A stretch of DNA of 39,602 nt from the NCBI GenBank assembly GCA_945865405.1, contig CAMBDS010000026.1, positions 1 through 39,602 on the forward strand, written 5' to 3'. This document shows positions 1-9,320 of the stretch, piece after piece. Positions within the stretch are counted from its first letter, which is position 1, and the number at the start of each line of letters is the position of its first letter. The translations under genes and the position numbers were made by a program. The DNA comes from Caldithrix abyssi DSM 13497. GTDB taxonomy: Bacteria > Electryoneota > AABM5-125-24 > Hatepunaeales > Hatepunaeaceae. Below the pieces are notes generated by a model. That model worked only from the letters and a program-made list of their open reading frames with translations. It was not told the origin of the DNA and did not search any database.

Positions 1-214
1 TTATTGTTTTAAGGCGAACCGTAAGGCAAAATCTTTTGTAATTAAGCAAACGTGTCCTTAGAACGGGGAACCTGTTGCATACTCGAGCGTATGTAAGTTA
101 AATTGTGACCAAAATCACCCCGATTGTGGTTGATTGCTGTTGCAAACTATTGCGACAACCTACCCCTTAATTCTTCCCTCATTCGGAGGGCTAATAGACT
201 TTGATGGAGATGCG
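1..214. other. Upstream region of the Gld-like operon, no gene seen
   Basis: No convincing coding region or RNA gene is visible in these bases. The stretch presumably holds the promoter of the ABC operon. The only symmetry I see is a weak 5-bp inverted repeat (CATAC at 78-82, GTATG at 89-93), which is too short to call an operator. An in-frame upstream start at 134 would add 27 residues to the ATPase, but those residues do not resemble the ABC family. Confidence 0.4.
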
Positions 215-1150
215 ATGATTGAAATCAGTCATCTGACAAAAATTTATGGAACTCAAAAGGCGGTGAACGACATTTCGTTTAACGTCGAAGAAGGCAAGAT
301 CATCGGGTTTCTCGGACCAAACGGAGCCGGAAAATCGACGACCATGAAGATCATCACCTGCTACATGCCACCGACCTCGGGCGAAGTAACGATTAGCGGC
401 TTGAAGGTGACCGAAGATTCGATGGAAATCCGCAGGATGATCGGATATCTGCCAGAGCTGAATCCGCTTTACCTTGAGATGAACGTCCTCGATTTTCTTG
501 ACTATATCGCTGAACTACGTGACATTGGCCCTGACAAGCGCCGTTCAAGGATCAACGAGATGGTCGAAATGTGCGGACTTGGCAATGTCGTTCACAAGGA
601 CATTCACCAGCTTTCCAAAGGCTACAAACAGCGTGTCGGGTTGGCTCAAGCAATGATCCACGACCCGGCAATCCTCATTCTCGACGAACCTACCATCGGT
701 CTCGACCCAAATCAGGTTGTTGATATTCGTAGCTTAATCAAGCAGTTGGGACGCGAAAAGACTGTTATTCTTTCGACTCATATTCTTACCGAAGTTCAGT
801 CAACTTGCGACAGGGCTGTCATTATCAATAATGGCATAATCGTTGCCGATTCATCATTGATTGATCTTCAGCGTGACCTTGCTGGTAAACAGATCATCTC
901 AGTTGAGTTATTGGGAGCCACAGGCGATGTTGCACCGACATTCGAAAGGATCGGTGGTGTCGAAACGGCGACCGAAACGTTCCCGGAGGATCGGATTGGT
1001 CGTTGCTTCAAGGTAATCGCAACTGCCAAGGTCGATCCTCGCGAGCAGATATTCAGAACAGCCGTTCAGATGAACTGGACAATTGTGAAACTGACACGCG
1101 AGATGCGTAGCCTTGAGGACATCTTTCATCAATTGACAATGGCTGCATAA
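215..1150 (+). CDS. gldA: ABC transporter ATP-binding protein, GldA-like
   Basis: ATPase subunit of an ABC-2 type exporter, 311 residues from ATG 215. ATP hydrolysis here would drive the membrane partner encoded next. The nucleotide-binding fold is complete: Walker A GPNGAGKST at residues 34-42, signature LSKGYKQR at 133-140, Walker B with ILILDEPTIGLDP at 153-165, and the switch histidine in STHIL near 188. The C-terminal ~100 residues match the extension typical of GldA-type ATPases. I chose ATG 215 over an earlier in-frame start at 134 because the family begins with an IEI.HLTK-like strand and a purine-rich stretch precedes 215. The permease, a GldG-like protein and a DUF4340 protein follow on the same strand. 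In Bacteroidetes, GldAFG supports gliding motility; in other phyla the same set is widespread in non-gliders, so motility should not be inferred. Confidence 0.88.
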   Translation: MIEISHLTKIYGTQKAVNDISFNVEEGKIIGFLGPNGAGKSTTMKIITCYMPPTSGEVTISGLKVTEDSMEIRRMIGYLPELNPLYLEMNVLDFLDYIAELRDIGPDKRRSRINEMVEMCGLGNVVHKDIHQLSKGYKQRVGLAQAMIHDPAILILDEPTIGLDPNQVVDIRSLIKQLGREKTVILSTHILTEVQSTCDRAVIINNGIIVADSSLIDLQRDLAGKQIISVELLGATGDVAPTFERIGGVETATETFPEDRIGRCFKVIATAKVDPREQIFRTAVQMNWTIVKLTREMRSLEDIFHQLTMAA

Positions 1151-1255
1151 GCAGCAATTCGGCATACGGCATGTTGCCGGAAATTTCTCTTCCAATTCAT
1201 AATTCATAACATCAAATGATTAAAGCAGGCAAACCTAACAGGGCTTGAAATAATT

Positions 1256-1978
1256 ATGTCATCTGCAATGCACAACGTCTTGCCCATTTTCAAGCGAGAG
1301 TTGCGAGGATATTTCGACTCACCCGTCGCGTATGTCGTTATCACGGCATTCCTCCTTGTGACGGGGTGGTTTTTTACCACCAACTTCTTCGTCGTGGCGC
1401 AAGCTGACCTGAGGGTGATCTTTAGTATCATCCCCTTTATATTCCTCTTTTTCACTCCAGCGATCACAATGAAGCTGATCTCAGAGGAGAAGCGAGGTGG
1501 CACTATGGAGCTACTGGTCACCATGCCGATCAGCGAAGGTGCAATCATTGTCGGTAAGTACCTTGCGGCTCTGGCTTTGCTGGTCGCTTCGATTCTTCCG
1601 ACCATCGTCTATTTAATAACGGTAGCTTTTCTGGGTGACGTCGATCCGGGACCGGCTATTGGCGGTTATCTGGGGCTCATTCTTATGGGCGCGGCTTATC
1701 TGGCGATTGGAACGTTTGGGTCAAGCTTGAGTGATAGTCAGGTTATTGCCTTCATAGTCAGCTTCTTCATCACCTTCATGTTTTTCCTCCTTGACAAGAT
1801 ACTTTTCCTGTTGCCGACTTTCCTTGTCAGTTGGGTTGAGTATCTCTCAATCGAAAGTCACTTCCAAAACATTTCCAGAGGTGTAGTGGACTCACGTGAT
1901 CTCATTTATTATCTCTCGCTGATCGGTATCGCGCTCTACTTTGCGTCGCGATCACTGGCAGCGCGGCGTTGGCGGTAA
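1256..1978 (+). CDS. gldF: ABC-2 type permease, GldF-like
   Basis: Integral membrane permease of 240 residues. An amphipathic N-terminus (IFKRELRGYF) is followed by about six hydrophobic segments, the usual ABC-2 membrane topology. The cytoplasmic motif EEKRGGTMELLVTMPIS near residues 77-93 is the characteristic coupling region of Gld/Nos-type ABC-2 permeases. It follows the ATPase gene by 105 bases and ends inside the spurious 5' extension of the GldG-like frame, so the operon is compact. A second ATG lies four codons downstream and could also serve as start. The transported substrate is unknown. Confidence 0.85.
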   Translation: MSSAMHNVLPIFKRELRGYFDSPVAYVVITAFLLVTGWFFTTNFFVVAQADLRVIFSIIPFIFLFFTPAITMKLISEEKRGGTMELLVTMPISEGAIIVGKYLAALALLVASILPTIVYLITVAFLGDVDPGPAIGGYLGLILMGAAYLAIGTFGSSLSDSQVIAFIVSFFITFMFFLLDKILFLLPTFLVSWVEYLSIESHFQNISRGVVDSRDLIYYLSLIGIALYFASRSLAARRWR

Positions 1979-1989
1979 GGAAACGAACA

Positions 1990-3639
1990 ATGAAAATTAA
2001 GAAAAGCGATTTCTACTCCCCGCTTGGTATAGTGCTAATACTCGGCAACCTCGTCATTCTAAATCTCGTTTCGACGAAATTTTTCGGGCGATTGGACCTT
2101 ACCGAAAACAAGCTCTATACCCTCTCGGATGTGACGAAACAGATTCTTCGTGATCTCGAGGAGCCGCTCACTATAAAAGCGTATTTCACCCGTGATCTGC
2201 CTGCACCATACAACAATACATCCCAATTTGTGCAGGATCAACTTGCTGAAATGAAAGCCTATAGCCGCGGCAATTTCCGCTATGAGCTTGTCGATCCGGC
2301 TGATCAGGAGAAGCTGAAAGCCGAAGCGGATAAGTTCAGGCTTGAGCCGATCCAGGTGAACGAGATGAAGAAGGATAAAGTCGAGTTCAAGCTGGCTTAC
2401 CTTGGAATGGTACTGCTTTATGAGGACAAGCAGGAAGTCATTCCAACCATCCAGTCCCTTGACAATTTGGAATATGAGATACTCTCGAAAATTCGACGCG
2501 TAACAAGCTCAAAAATACCGACAATCGGGTTTCTCGAAGGTCATGGAGAAACTCCTTTGAGAGCAGACCCATCCCAACCCGGTAGCGAATCGATGGGCGG
2601 ACTCGACCGTGAGTTACGAAAACTCTATGATATAAAGCCAGTCAATCTCGAAGCACGAAGCGAAGTGCCGGAGGGCATCGATCTGCTCTGTATCGTGGGC
2701 CCCAAAGAAGACATTCCGGAGCGAGACCGCTTTGTAATCGATCAGTTTTTGATGCGTGGTGGTCGAATTTTACTGCTTGCCAACAAGGTGAAAACCGAAC
2801 TTCAACAGATGAGCGCTACCAAGGGCTCGCTTCGCATCGATAATTGGACTCAGCAGTACGGATTCAAGATAAATGATGATCTGGTGTTGGATCGAGCTTG
2901 TCCTACATTGCCATTCCAGACAATGAGCCAGTACGGTCGTCAGATTACGATGGTCAACTATCCGTTCTTCCCCGAGGTTCAGACGTTCAATCGCACCAAC
3001 TCGGCGATGAAGATACTGCGGCAGGTAAGGCTATACTTCCCGTCCTCAATCGACACGTCAGTTGCACCGGGATATAATTCTATTACCGTTACTCCGCTCA
3101 TGTGGTCGTCCGACAAGGCGACGACGATGGAGGGAACTTACGACATCGATCCGTTCAACATGCGGGGTAAGTTTACCTTCGATAAAGGTCATATCCCGCT
3201 CGCTGCTCTGATTAGTGGCAATTTCCAGAGCTACTACACCAACAAGGAAATTCCGCAGGACGCCGAAGGAAATCCGATCTCGACAGGGCCAATTCTGAAC
3301 TCTTCACCAGACACTCGAATTGTGGTGATTGGTGACGCTAATATGATTAACGACCTATATCAAGTGCCGGGGCTCGATAACCTTACGGCAGTGTTGAATA
3401 TCATTGATTGGTTGGCTCAAGATGAAGCATTGATCGGAATACGCTCACGCTCAGTCGTCAGTCGTCCTCTTGGAGAAGTTTCCGACGGCGCCAGGCAGGT
3501 TGTCAAGTACTCGAATATGCTAATACCGCCACTGATCGTGATTGGGTTTGGCCTGGTACGTTGGAGAATGCGTAAATCTGCGGCCAAAGCGATGATGCGA
3601 GCTAATCCCAGTGCAGGTAGCGGGGGAGATGCTAAATGA
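1990..3639 (+). CDS. gldG: GldG-like ABC-associated protein
   Basis: Protein of 549 residues with one transmembrane helix at the N-terminus (about 10-30), a large periplasmic region and a second helix close to the C-terminus. The segment RLDLTENKLYTLS is a hallmark of GldG and related ABC-associated proteins, as are the later IGFLEGHGE and the C-terminal block with RSR followed by R. This family is thought to act as an extracytoplasmic partner of the GldA/GldF transporter. A TTG at 1969 is in frame, but ATG 1990 follows GGTAAGGA at a good distance and is preferred. The stop overlaps the next gene by four bases (ATGA at 3636), which indicates translational coupling. Confidence 0.85.
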   Translation: MKIKKSDFYSPLGIVLILGNLVILNLVSTKFFGRLDLTENKLYTLSDVTKQILRDLEEPLTIKAYFTRDLPAPYNNTSQFVQDQLAEMKAYSRGNFRYELVDPADQEKLKAEADKFRLEPIQVNEMKKDKVEFKLAYLGMVLLYEDKQEVIPTIQSLDNLEYEILSKIRRVTSSKIPTIGFLEGHGETPLRADPSQPGSESMGGLDRELRKLYDIKPVNLEARSEVPEGIDLLCIVGPKEDIPERDRFVIDQFLMRGGRILLLANKVKTELQQMSATKGSLRIDNWTQQYGFKINDDLVLDRACPTLPFQTMSQYGRQITMVNYPFFPEVQTFNRTNSAMKILRQVRLYFPSSIDTSVAPGYNSITVTPLMWSSDKATTMEGTYDIDPFNMRGKFTFDKGHIPLAALISGNFQSYYTNKEIPQDAEGNPISTGPILNSSPDTRIVVIGDANMINDLYQVPGLDNLTAVLNIIDWLAQDEALIGIRSRSVVSRPLGEVSDGARQVVKYSNMLIPPLIVIGFGLVRWRMRKSAAKAMMRANPSAGSGGDAK

Positions 3640-4634
3640 AAAATCCGATTGCAGTTCTTATCAGCGTCATGATCTTCGGGTTGGCGGCATATCTTCTTCT
3701 TTCCCGCAACCCAAATCGTATCGAATCCAAAGCGAAGGTTCTTTCGGTCGATTCGACGACAGTTAACTTCATCCGGGTGGTTAACAACGACGGCGACGTC
3801 ACTCTGAAAAAGGTTGGCTCTCACTGGCGAATTGCGAGTCCTATTGACTTTGGCGCAAACGAGACTTATGTCAAGACCTTGATCGAGAAAGCGATAGGAC
3901 TTGAGTATGAGTCGCTTGTCACGAAAAACAAGGAAAAATTCAGCCAGTACGAGTTGGGTGACTCTGCTATTTATGTTGAGATCGGCGTCGAAGGCGGCAA
4001 GATCGACAAAATCTATTCCGGTAAACCTTCCGAAACCTATACACATACGTACATGCGCCGTGAAGGATCTGACGAAGTCTGGCTTGTGAGTGGTACTCCG
4101 AAATCTGCTTTCAGCCGTCGCCCGACGGACTGGCGTGACAAGAAGGTGTTCGAGCTTGACCGCACTCTCGTCAACCGGATCCTGCTAAAGTTCCCTGATG
4201 AGACGCTCGAAATGAAGCGGCAAATTTCAGCTCCTTCGATGGATACGACCTTAACTGCGTCTGATACGATATGGATGGTCAATACCCCCAAAGGTGAGTC
4301 GTTCCAGATCAATATCAAGCCTTTCAACCGTATCATGAACACCATCACTCGAATAAACGCGACTGATTTTAAGGATGCTCCCATCGATACGATGCCGAAC
4401 TTCAATCAGCCCGACTTCGCCGTTGAAGTTTTCCTTGAAGGAAACCAGCACGAAAGACTCGATTTCGTGCCCGATAAAGCTGGTGATGCAAGCCGCTGGT
4501 ATGCGAGGAAGAACGGTGAGGAGAAGACTCTCTACCTTATCTACCAAAGCTCAGTCAAGAACTTGATGAAGCGTGTTCCGGAGCTAAAGACTGGCGAAGA
4601 GCCCCCCAAGCCGAAAGACCCTCGTGATAAATAG
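3636..4634 (+). CDS. DUF4340 domain protein
   Basis: 332-residue protein with an N-terminal signal anchor (residues about 5-23) followed by an extracytoplasmic domain. Motifs such as VGSHWRIASPIDFGAN and later a DWRDK.VF element fit the DUF4340 family, which is regularly encoded directly after GldG-like genes. Its biochemical role is not known; the conserved neighbourhood suggests a periplasmic accessory subunit of the ABC complex. The gene overlaps the preceding one by ATGA and ends with TAG 28 bases before a strong terminator, so it is the last gene of the operon. Confidence 0.82.
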   Translation: MKNPIAVLISVMIFGLAAYLLLSRNPNRIESKAKVLSVDSTTVNFIRVVNNDGDVTLKKVGSHWRIASPIDFGANETYVKTLIEKAIGLEYESLVTKNKEKFSQYELGDSAIYVEIGVEGGKIDKIYSGKPSETYTHTYMRREGSDEVWLVSGTPKSAFSRRPTDWRDKKVFELDRTLVNRILLKFPDETLEMKRQISAPSMDTTLTASDTIWMVNTPKGESFQINIKPFNRIMNTITRINATDFKDAPIDTMPNFNQPDFAVEVFLEGNQHERLDFVPDKAGDASRWYARKNGEEKTLYLIYQSSVKNLMKRVPELKTGEEPPKPKDPRDK

Positions 4635-4661
4635 ACTGTAAAATTGAAGCGTGAACAACTT

Positions 4662-4696
4662 GGAGGACAGGATTGATCCTGTCCTCCTTTGTTTTT
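4662..4696 (+). terminator. Rho-independent terminator of the Gld-like operon
   Basis: A perfect 11-bp stem (GGAGGACAGGA at 4662-4672 pairing with 4677-4687) closes a TTGA loop and is followed by TTTGTTTTT. It lies 28 bases after the DUF4340 stop codon. Confidence 0.93.
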
Positions 4697-4858
4697 GGGA
4701 AATGAAAACGAGTTAATTGAAATTATTTTGATAGTAGTTTCAATCAAGCTTGGAGCAGAAAAATCTTTTTCCAAATCAGGCGAAAATGTCTTACATTAAA
4801 GACCTAAACGTTACCGAACTGAAATTCGGGCATATAACTTGCTATACAATAATTGGTA

Positions 4859-5476
4859 ATGGACAACAAATCAGGAATGTCAGGACTACCGCCCGCGGTG
4901 GTAACTTTGGTAGATAAATTGGCAGGCTTTCCGGGGGTAGGCAGGAAATCAGCGCTCCGAATGGCACTCTTCATCCTAAGGTCACCGCGTGATAAGGCGC
5001 AAGAGATGGCCGATGCGCTTATTGCTGTAAAAGATAAAATCTCGTTTTGCCGCACCTGCTGGACGCTCGCCGAGCAGAATCCCTGCCCGATATGTGCTGA
5101 TCACCGTCGGGATCACTCACTGATCTGTGTCGTTGAAGAGCCGGGCGACGTGATCGCTTTGGAACGAATGGGAGCCTGGAGCGGCGTCTATCATGTACTG
5201 GGCGGGGCAATTTCACCGCTTGACGGAATCGGACCGGATCAGTTACGCCTCGAGCCACTTGCAGGGCGGGTGAAGGGTGGAGGCATCAAGGAAGTTGTCG
5301 TCGCCACCAATCCCAACGCGGAGGGAGAAACGACTGCGCTCTACATTTCGAGAATGCTGAAAGAGACGGGCGTCTCGGTCACAAGGATTGCCCGTGGCGT
5401 TCCTGTCGGCAGTGATTTGGAATTGGTTGATGACACAACATTGCAAGCGGCGATGAAGGGGCGGGCAGGAATATGA
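4859..5476 (+). CDS. recR: Recombination mediator RecR
   Basis: RecR works with RecO (and RecF) to load RecA on single-stranded gaps. The 205-residue protein has the family's full architecture: a helix-hairpin-helix near residues 10-35 containing LAGFPGVGRKSA, a four-cysteine zinc finger (C64, C67, C76, C79), a TOPRIM domain from about residue 86 (ICVVEEPGD), and a C-terminal ATNPNAEGE segment followed by RIARGVPVGSDLE. Length and motif order are normal. A TTG at 4853 is in frame, but ATG 4859 is more likely. No clear Shine-Dalgarno sequence precedes either, and a TATACA box lies only about 11 bases upstream, so a very short leader is possible. Confidence 0.95.
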   Translation: MDNKSGMSGLPPAVVTLVDKLAGFPGVGRKSALRMALFILRSPRDKAQEMADALIAVKDKISFCRTCWTLAEQNPCPICADHRRDHSLICVVEEPGDVIALERMGAWSGVYHVLGGAISPLDGIGPDQLRLEPLAGRVKGGGIKEVVVATNPNAEGETTALYISRMLKETGVSVTRIARGVPVGSDLELVDDTTLQAAMKGRAGI

Positions 5477-5498
5477 AATAGTATTAAGTTTTAGTAAT

Positions 5499-5583
5499 TA
5501 ATGAGGCGGGTCTAATCAAGAATTATTTTTATAAGATAAATATTTACAATTAATTAATAAAGTTTCGAAACATCGCCTCATTA
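5499..5583. repeat. Perfect 10-bp inverted repeat in the nifJ leader
   Basis: TAATGAGGCG at 5499-5508 is matched exactly by CGCCTCATTA at 5574-5583. The arms flank a 65-base AT-rich spacer between recR and nifJ, and the downstream arm ends 24 bases before the nifJ ATG. The arms could be paired operator half-sites or a large stem-loop in the nifJ leader. No protein or RNA family is recognised. Confidence 0.6.
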
Positions 5584-5607
5584 GATATAAAAGCACCGAG
5601 TATAACA

Positions 5608-8600
5608 ATGTCACGTCCTCTCGTCACAATTGACGGCAACGAAGCGGCCGCCTGGGTCGCCCATCACACGAACGAAGTAATTGCAATCTACCCCATCACC
5701 CCATCTTCGAACATGGGTGAATGGGCTGACCAATGGTCGGCGGAAGGCCGCCGCAACATCTGGGGAACTGTCCCCGAAGTCGTCGAAATGCAGTCCGAAG
5801 CCGGTGCTTCGGGCGCTGTCCACGGAGCACTGCAAACCGGTGCTCTGACCACCACCTTTACAGCCTCTCAAGGTCTCCTGCTGATGATCCCGACGATGTT
5901 CAAGGTCGCTGGGGAGCTCACACCTACTGTCTTCCACGTTACAGCCAGAACCCTCGCCACACACGCCCTCTCGATCTTTGGCGACCATTCCGATGTTATG
6001 GCAGTCAGGTCAACTGGCTGGGCAATGCTATCCTCGAACTCAGTTCAGGAAGTGATGGACATGGCGCTAATCTCGCAAGCCGCCTCACTCGAAACCCGCA
6101 TCCCGTTCATTCACTTTTTCGATGGCTTCCGAGTCTCGCACGAAGTCCAAAAAATCGAACAACTGACCCCTGAGGACATGAAAGCGATGCTGAACGAAGA
6201 GGCTATCTTCGCTCACCGTCGTCGTGGAATGAACCCGGAGCACCCGGTACTTCGAGGTACATCCCAGAACCCGGACGTCTTTTTCCAGGCGCGCGAAGCG
6301 ATGAACTCTTACTATGATGTTACGCCGGTAAAAGTTCAGGAGGCGATGGATAAGTTCGCTGGTATCGTCGGTCGCCAGTACCATCTCTTTGAATATGTCG
6401 GTGATCCCAATGCAGAAAAGGTCATCGTCATCATGGGTTCCGGTGCCGAAGCCGCCGAAGAGTATGTCGATTGGGCAAATGAGAGGGGCGAAAAGCTTGG
6501 CCTGTTGAAAGTCAGGCTATTCCGCCCGTTCTCAGTCAAGCACTTCACTGAGGCTCTTCCTGCTTCTGTCAAGAATATTGCAGTCCTTGATCGCACCAAA
6601 GAACCGGGTTCGGAAGGCGAACCTCTTTATAAAGACATCGTTTCTGCTGTCGCTGAGTCGTTCGCAGACGGTCTTTCGAACTTCAAAGAAATGCCTCGCA
6701 TCATCGGCGGGCGGTACGGTCTTTCTTCAAAGGAGTTTACTCCTGCGATGGTAAAGGCTATTTATGAAGAACTTGGAAAAGCAGAGCAAAAGCGACGCTT
6801 TACCATCGGCATCAACGATGATCTGACTCACACAAGTCTTACCTACGACAAGGAATTCTCGGTAGAGCCGGACAACGTCTTTCGCGGTCTATTCTACGGC
6901 CTCGGTGCAGACGGCACTGTCGGAGCGAATAAGAACTCGATCAAAATCATCGGCGGCGAAACCGATAACTACGCACAGGGCTATTTCGTGTACGACTCCA
7001 AGAAGTCTGGCACGATAACAGTCTCCCATCTGCGCTTCGGCCCCAAGCCAATTAAGTCGAGTTACCTCGTCAACAAGGCCAATTTCATTGCCTGTTCGCA
7101 GACGATCTTCCTCGAAAAGTACGATATGCTTGCTGAAGCTGTTACAGGCGCTACATTCCTGCTCAACTCATACGAATCAGCGGACAAAGTCTGGGACACC
7201 TTGCCCCGCCGCATGCAGCAACAGATTGTCGATAAGCAGATCAAGGTTTTCGTCATCGACGCCTACAAAGTAGCAAGCGATACCGGCATGGGCGAGCGCG
7301 TCAACACCATCATGCAGACTTGCTTCTTTGCCATTTCCGGCATCCTGCCTCGCGAAGAGGCAATCGCACAGATCAAAAAGTCGATAAAGAAGACTTACGG
7401 CGCTAAAGGCGACAAAATCGTCGAAATGAACTTCAACGCAGTCGATCAGACCCTTGTGAACTTGCACGGAGTAACTATTCCGACTCGGATAAATGGTTTC
7501 GAGGTTCCAGAGCCAGTCACCGCCGATGCACCCGATTTCGTAAAACGAGTCCTCGGAACTATCATCGCCAATAAAGGTGACTCCCTGCCTGTCAGCGCCT
7601 TTCCTATCGACGGTTCATTTGAGACTGGTACTGCCGCCTTTGAGAAACGCAACATCGCCCTCGAAATTCCTGTCTGGCTCGAAGATCTCTGTACGCAATG
7701 CGGCAAATGCGCCATAGCCTGTCCCCACGCTGCGATTCGGCAGAAGGTGTACGACCCTTCGGTCTTGGTAGGTGCTCCGGCTACCTACAAATCTGCCGAC
7801 TATAAAGCTTCCGACTTCAAAGGGTTGAAATATACAATTCAGGTCGCGCCGGAAGATTGCACCGGGTGCGGACTCTGTGTTGAATTTTGCCCGGTTCATG
7901 ACAAGAAGGAAGTCAAAACCAAAGCCATCAACATGGCTCCCCAGCCACCAATCCGCGAAACTGAGCGAGAGAACTACTCCTTCTTCCTCGACATCCCCGA
8001 GGTTGACCGTCGTCTCGTCAAAGTTAACACCGTCAAAGGTTCGCAGTTCCTTCAACCTCTCTTCGAGTACTCTGGAGCCTGTTCGGGCTGCGGTGAAACG
8101 CCCTACGTCAAGCTCGTCAGCCAACTTTTTGGTGACCGCGCGATCATCGGGAACGCAACAGGCTGTTCATCGATCTATGGCGGCAATCTTCCGACAACGC
8201 CCTGGACTAAAAACAAGGATGGTCGCGGTCCGTCTTGGAACAATTCGCTCTTCGAAGATGCCGCCGAGTTCACGCTTGGCTTCCGGCTAACGCTTGACAA
8301 ACACCGGGAGTACGCGGATGAGCTTCTTGACCGTCTGCGTGAAGAGATCGGCGGAGATCTGGTTGATGCAATCAAAGCCAACCCGCAGGCTGACGAAGCT
8401 GACATCTACGACCAACGGCAACATGTTGAAGAATTGAAAGCCAAACTTCTCACCACTGATAAGTCGGAAGCCAGACACCTCTTTGAAATCGTCGATTCGC
8501 TTGTCAAGAAGTCGATCTGGGGGATGGGCGGCGATGGATGGGCTTACGATATCGGTTATGGCGGTCTCGATCACGTTCTTGCATCGGGACGAAATATCAA

Positions 8601-9174
8601 CCTACTTGTCCTCGACACCGGCGTCTATTCCAATACCGGTGGTCAGTGCAGCAAAGCGACCCCGCTCGGGGCTGTCGCCAAGTTTGCCGCCTCTGGAAAA
8701 GGTATCCCGCGCAAGGAATTGGGACTGATGGCAATTGCTTATGGGCATGTTTATGTCGCGCAAATCGCTATGGGTGCTAACGACGGCCAGACCGTCCGTG
8801 CCATCCTCGAAGCTGAGCGCTACAACGGCCCATCGCTGATCATCGCCTACAGCCATTGCATTGCCCACGGTATCGATATGTCGAAGGGTATGACCCAGCA
8901 GGAATTGGCAGTCAAGTCTGGCATGTGGCCGCTCTATCGCTTCAATCCAGACCTTGCGAAAGAGGGAAAAAATCCGTTAATTCTTGATAGCAAACCTCCC
9001 TCGATCCCGGTTGAGGACTACACAATGACCGAGACCCGCTTCAGGATGCTGACCCGCTTCAAGCCGGAGCGAGCCAAGGAGCTCTTGCAAGGTGCTCAGG
9101 ACAACGCCAAAGCTCGCTGGAACTTCTACGAGCAATTGGCGGGGATGCATTACGGGGAAAAGGTTGAAAGCTGA
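5608..9174 (+). CDS. nifJ: Pyruvate:ferredoxin (flavodoxin) oxidoreductase
   Basis: Single-chain, homodimer-type PFOR of 1188 residues. It decarboxylates pyruvate to acetyl-CoA and CO2 and passes electrons to ferredoxin or flavodoxin. The N-terminus holds YPITPSSNMGE, the pyruvate-binding domain I motif. Two ferredoxin-type clusters lie in the middle: C695, C698, C701, C705 and C751, C754, C757, C761. The proximal-cluster and TPP region has CSGCGE (C825, C828) and ATGCSSIYGGN (C853), with the TPP-magnesium motif GDGWAYDIGYGG and then DTGVYSNTGGQ further on. The frame is intact along its whole length and of typical size. Translation starts at ATG 5608. It stands alone, with a long AT-rich leader. 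It points to an anaerobic or facultative lifestyle. Confidence 0.97.
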   Translation: MSRPLVTIDGNEAAAWVAHHTNEVIAIYPITPSSNMGEWADQWSAEGRRNIWGTVPEVVEMQSEAGASGAVHGALQTGALTTTFTASQGLLLMIPTMFKVAGELTPTVFHVTARTLATHALSIFGDHSDVMAVRSTGWAMLSSNSVQEVMDMALISQAASLETRIPFIHFFDGFRVSHEVQKIEQLTPEDMKAMLNEEAIFAHRRRGMNPEHPVLRGTSQNPDVFFQAREAMNSYYDVTPVKVQEAMDKFAGIVGRQYHLFEYVGDPNAEKVIVIMGSGAEAAEEYVDWANERGEKLGLLKVRLFRPFSVKHFTEALPASVKNIAVLDRTKEPGSEGEPLYKDIVSAVAESFADGLSNFKEMPRIIGGRYGLSSKEFTPAMVKAIYEELGKAEQKRRFTIGINDDLTHTSLTYDKEFSVEPDNVFRGLFYGLGADGTVGANKNSIKIIGGETDNYAQGYFVYDSKKSGTITVSHLRFGPKPIKSSYLVNKANFIACSQTIFLEKYDMLAEAVTGATFLLNSYESADKVWDTLPRRMQQQIVDKQIKVFVIDAYKVASDTGMGERVNTIMQTCFFAISGILPREEAIAQIKKSIKKTYGAKGDKIVEMNFNAVDQTLVNLHGVTIPTRINGFEVPEPVTADAPDFVKRVLGTIIANKGDSLPVSAFPIDGSFETGTAAFEKRNIALEIPVWLEDLCTQCGKCAIACPHAAIRQKVYDPSVLVGAPATYKSADYKASDFKGLKYTIQVAPEDCTGCGLCVEFCPVHDKKEVKTKAINMAPQPPIRETERENYSFFLDIPEVDRRLVKVNTVKGSQFLQPLFEYSGACSGCGETPYVKLVSQLFGDRAIIGNATGCSSIYGGNLPTTPWTKNKDGRGPSWNNSLFEDAAEFTLGFRLTLDKHREYADELLDRLREEIGGDLVDAIKANPQADEADIYDQRQHVEELKAKLLTTDKSEARHLFEIVDSLVKKSIWGMGGDGWAYDIGYGGLDHVLASGRNINLLVLDTGVYSNTGGQCSKATPLGAVAKFAASGKGIPRKELGLMAIAYGHVYVAQIAMGANDGQTVRAILEAERYNGPSLIIAYSHCIAHGIDMSKGMTQQELAVKSGMWPLYRFNPDLAKEGKNPLILDSKPPSIPVEDYTMTETRFRMLTRFKPERAKELLQGAQDNAKARWNFYEQLAGMHYGEKVES

Positions 9175-9182
9175 AAGTCGTC

Positions 9183-9210
9183 AGTAGGGCGGATTGCAAT
9201 CCGCCCTACT
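9183..9210. repeat. Perfect 28-bp palindrome (REP-like or terminator hairpin)
   Basis: AGTAGGGCGGATTG at 9183-9196 is followed directly by its exact reverse complement to 9210. It starts 8 bases after the nifJ stop. No strong T-tract follows, so termination would be weak. The sequence style resembles dispersed palindromic repeats found in intergenic regions of many genomes. A second, imperfect hairpin (GGCAC at 9234-9238, GTGCC at 9247-9251) lies just downstream. Confidence 0.75.
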
Positions 9211-9320
9211 ACCTTACATTTTAATAATGTAGAGGCACAGTTTACGGTGCCCGCGCACAAGAAAATTAGAGGCAGGAGGGTCGATTTGGTGATGAAGGAT
9301 TCATTGAAATCCGTTATAGG

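Noticed and set aside
78..93. Inverted repeat CATAC...GTATG before the Gld-like operon
   Set aside because: Arms of only 5 bases are expected by chance in a region of this size.
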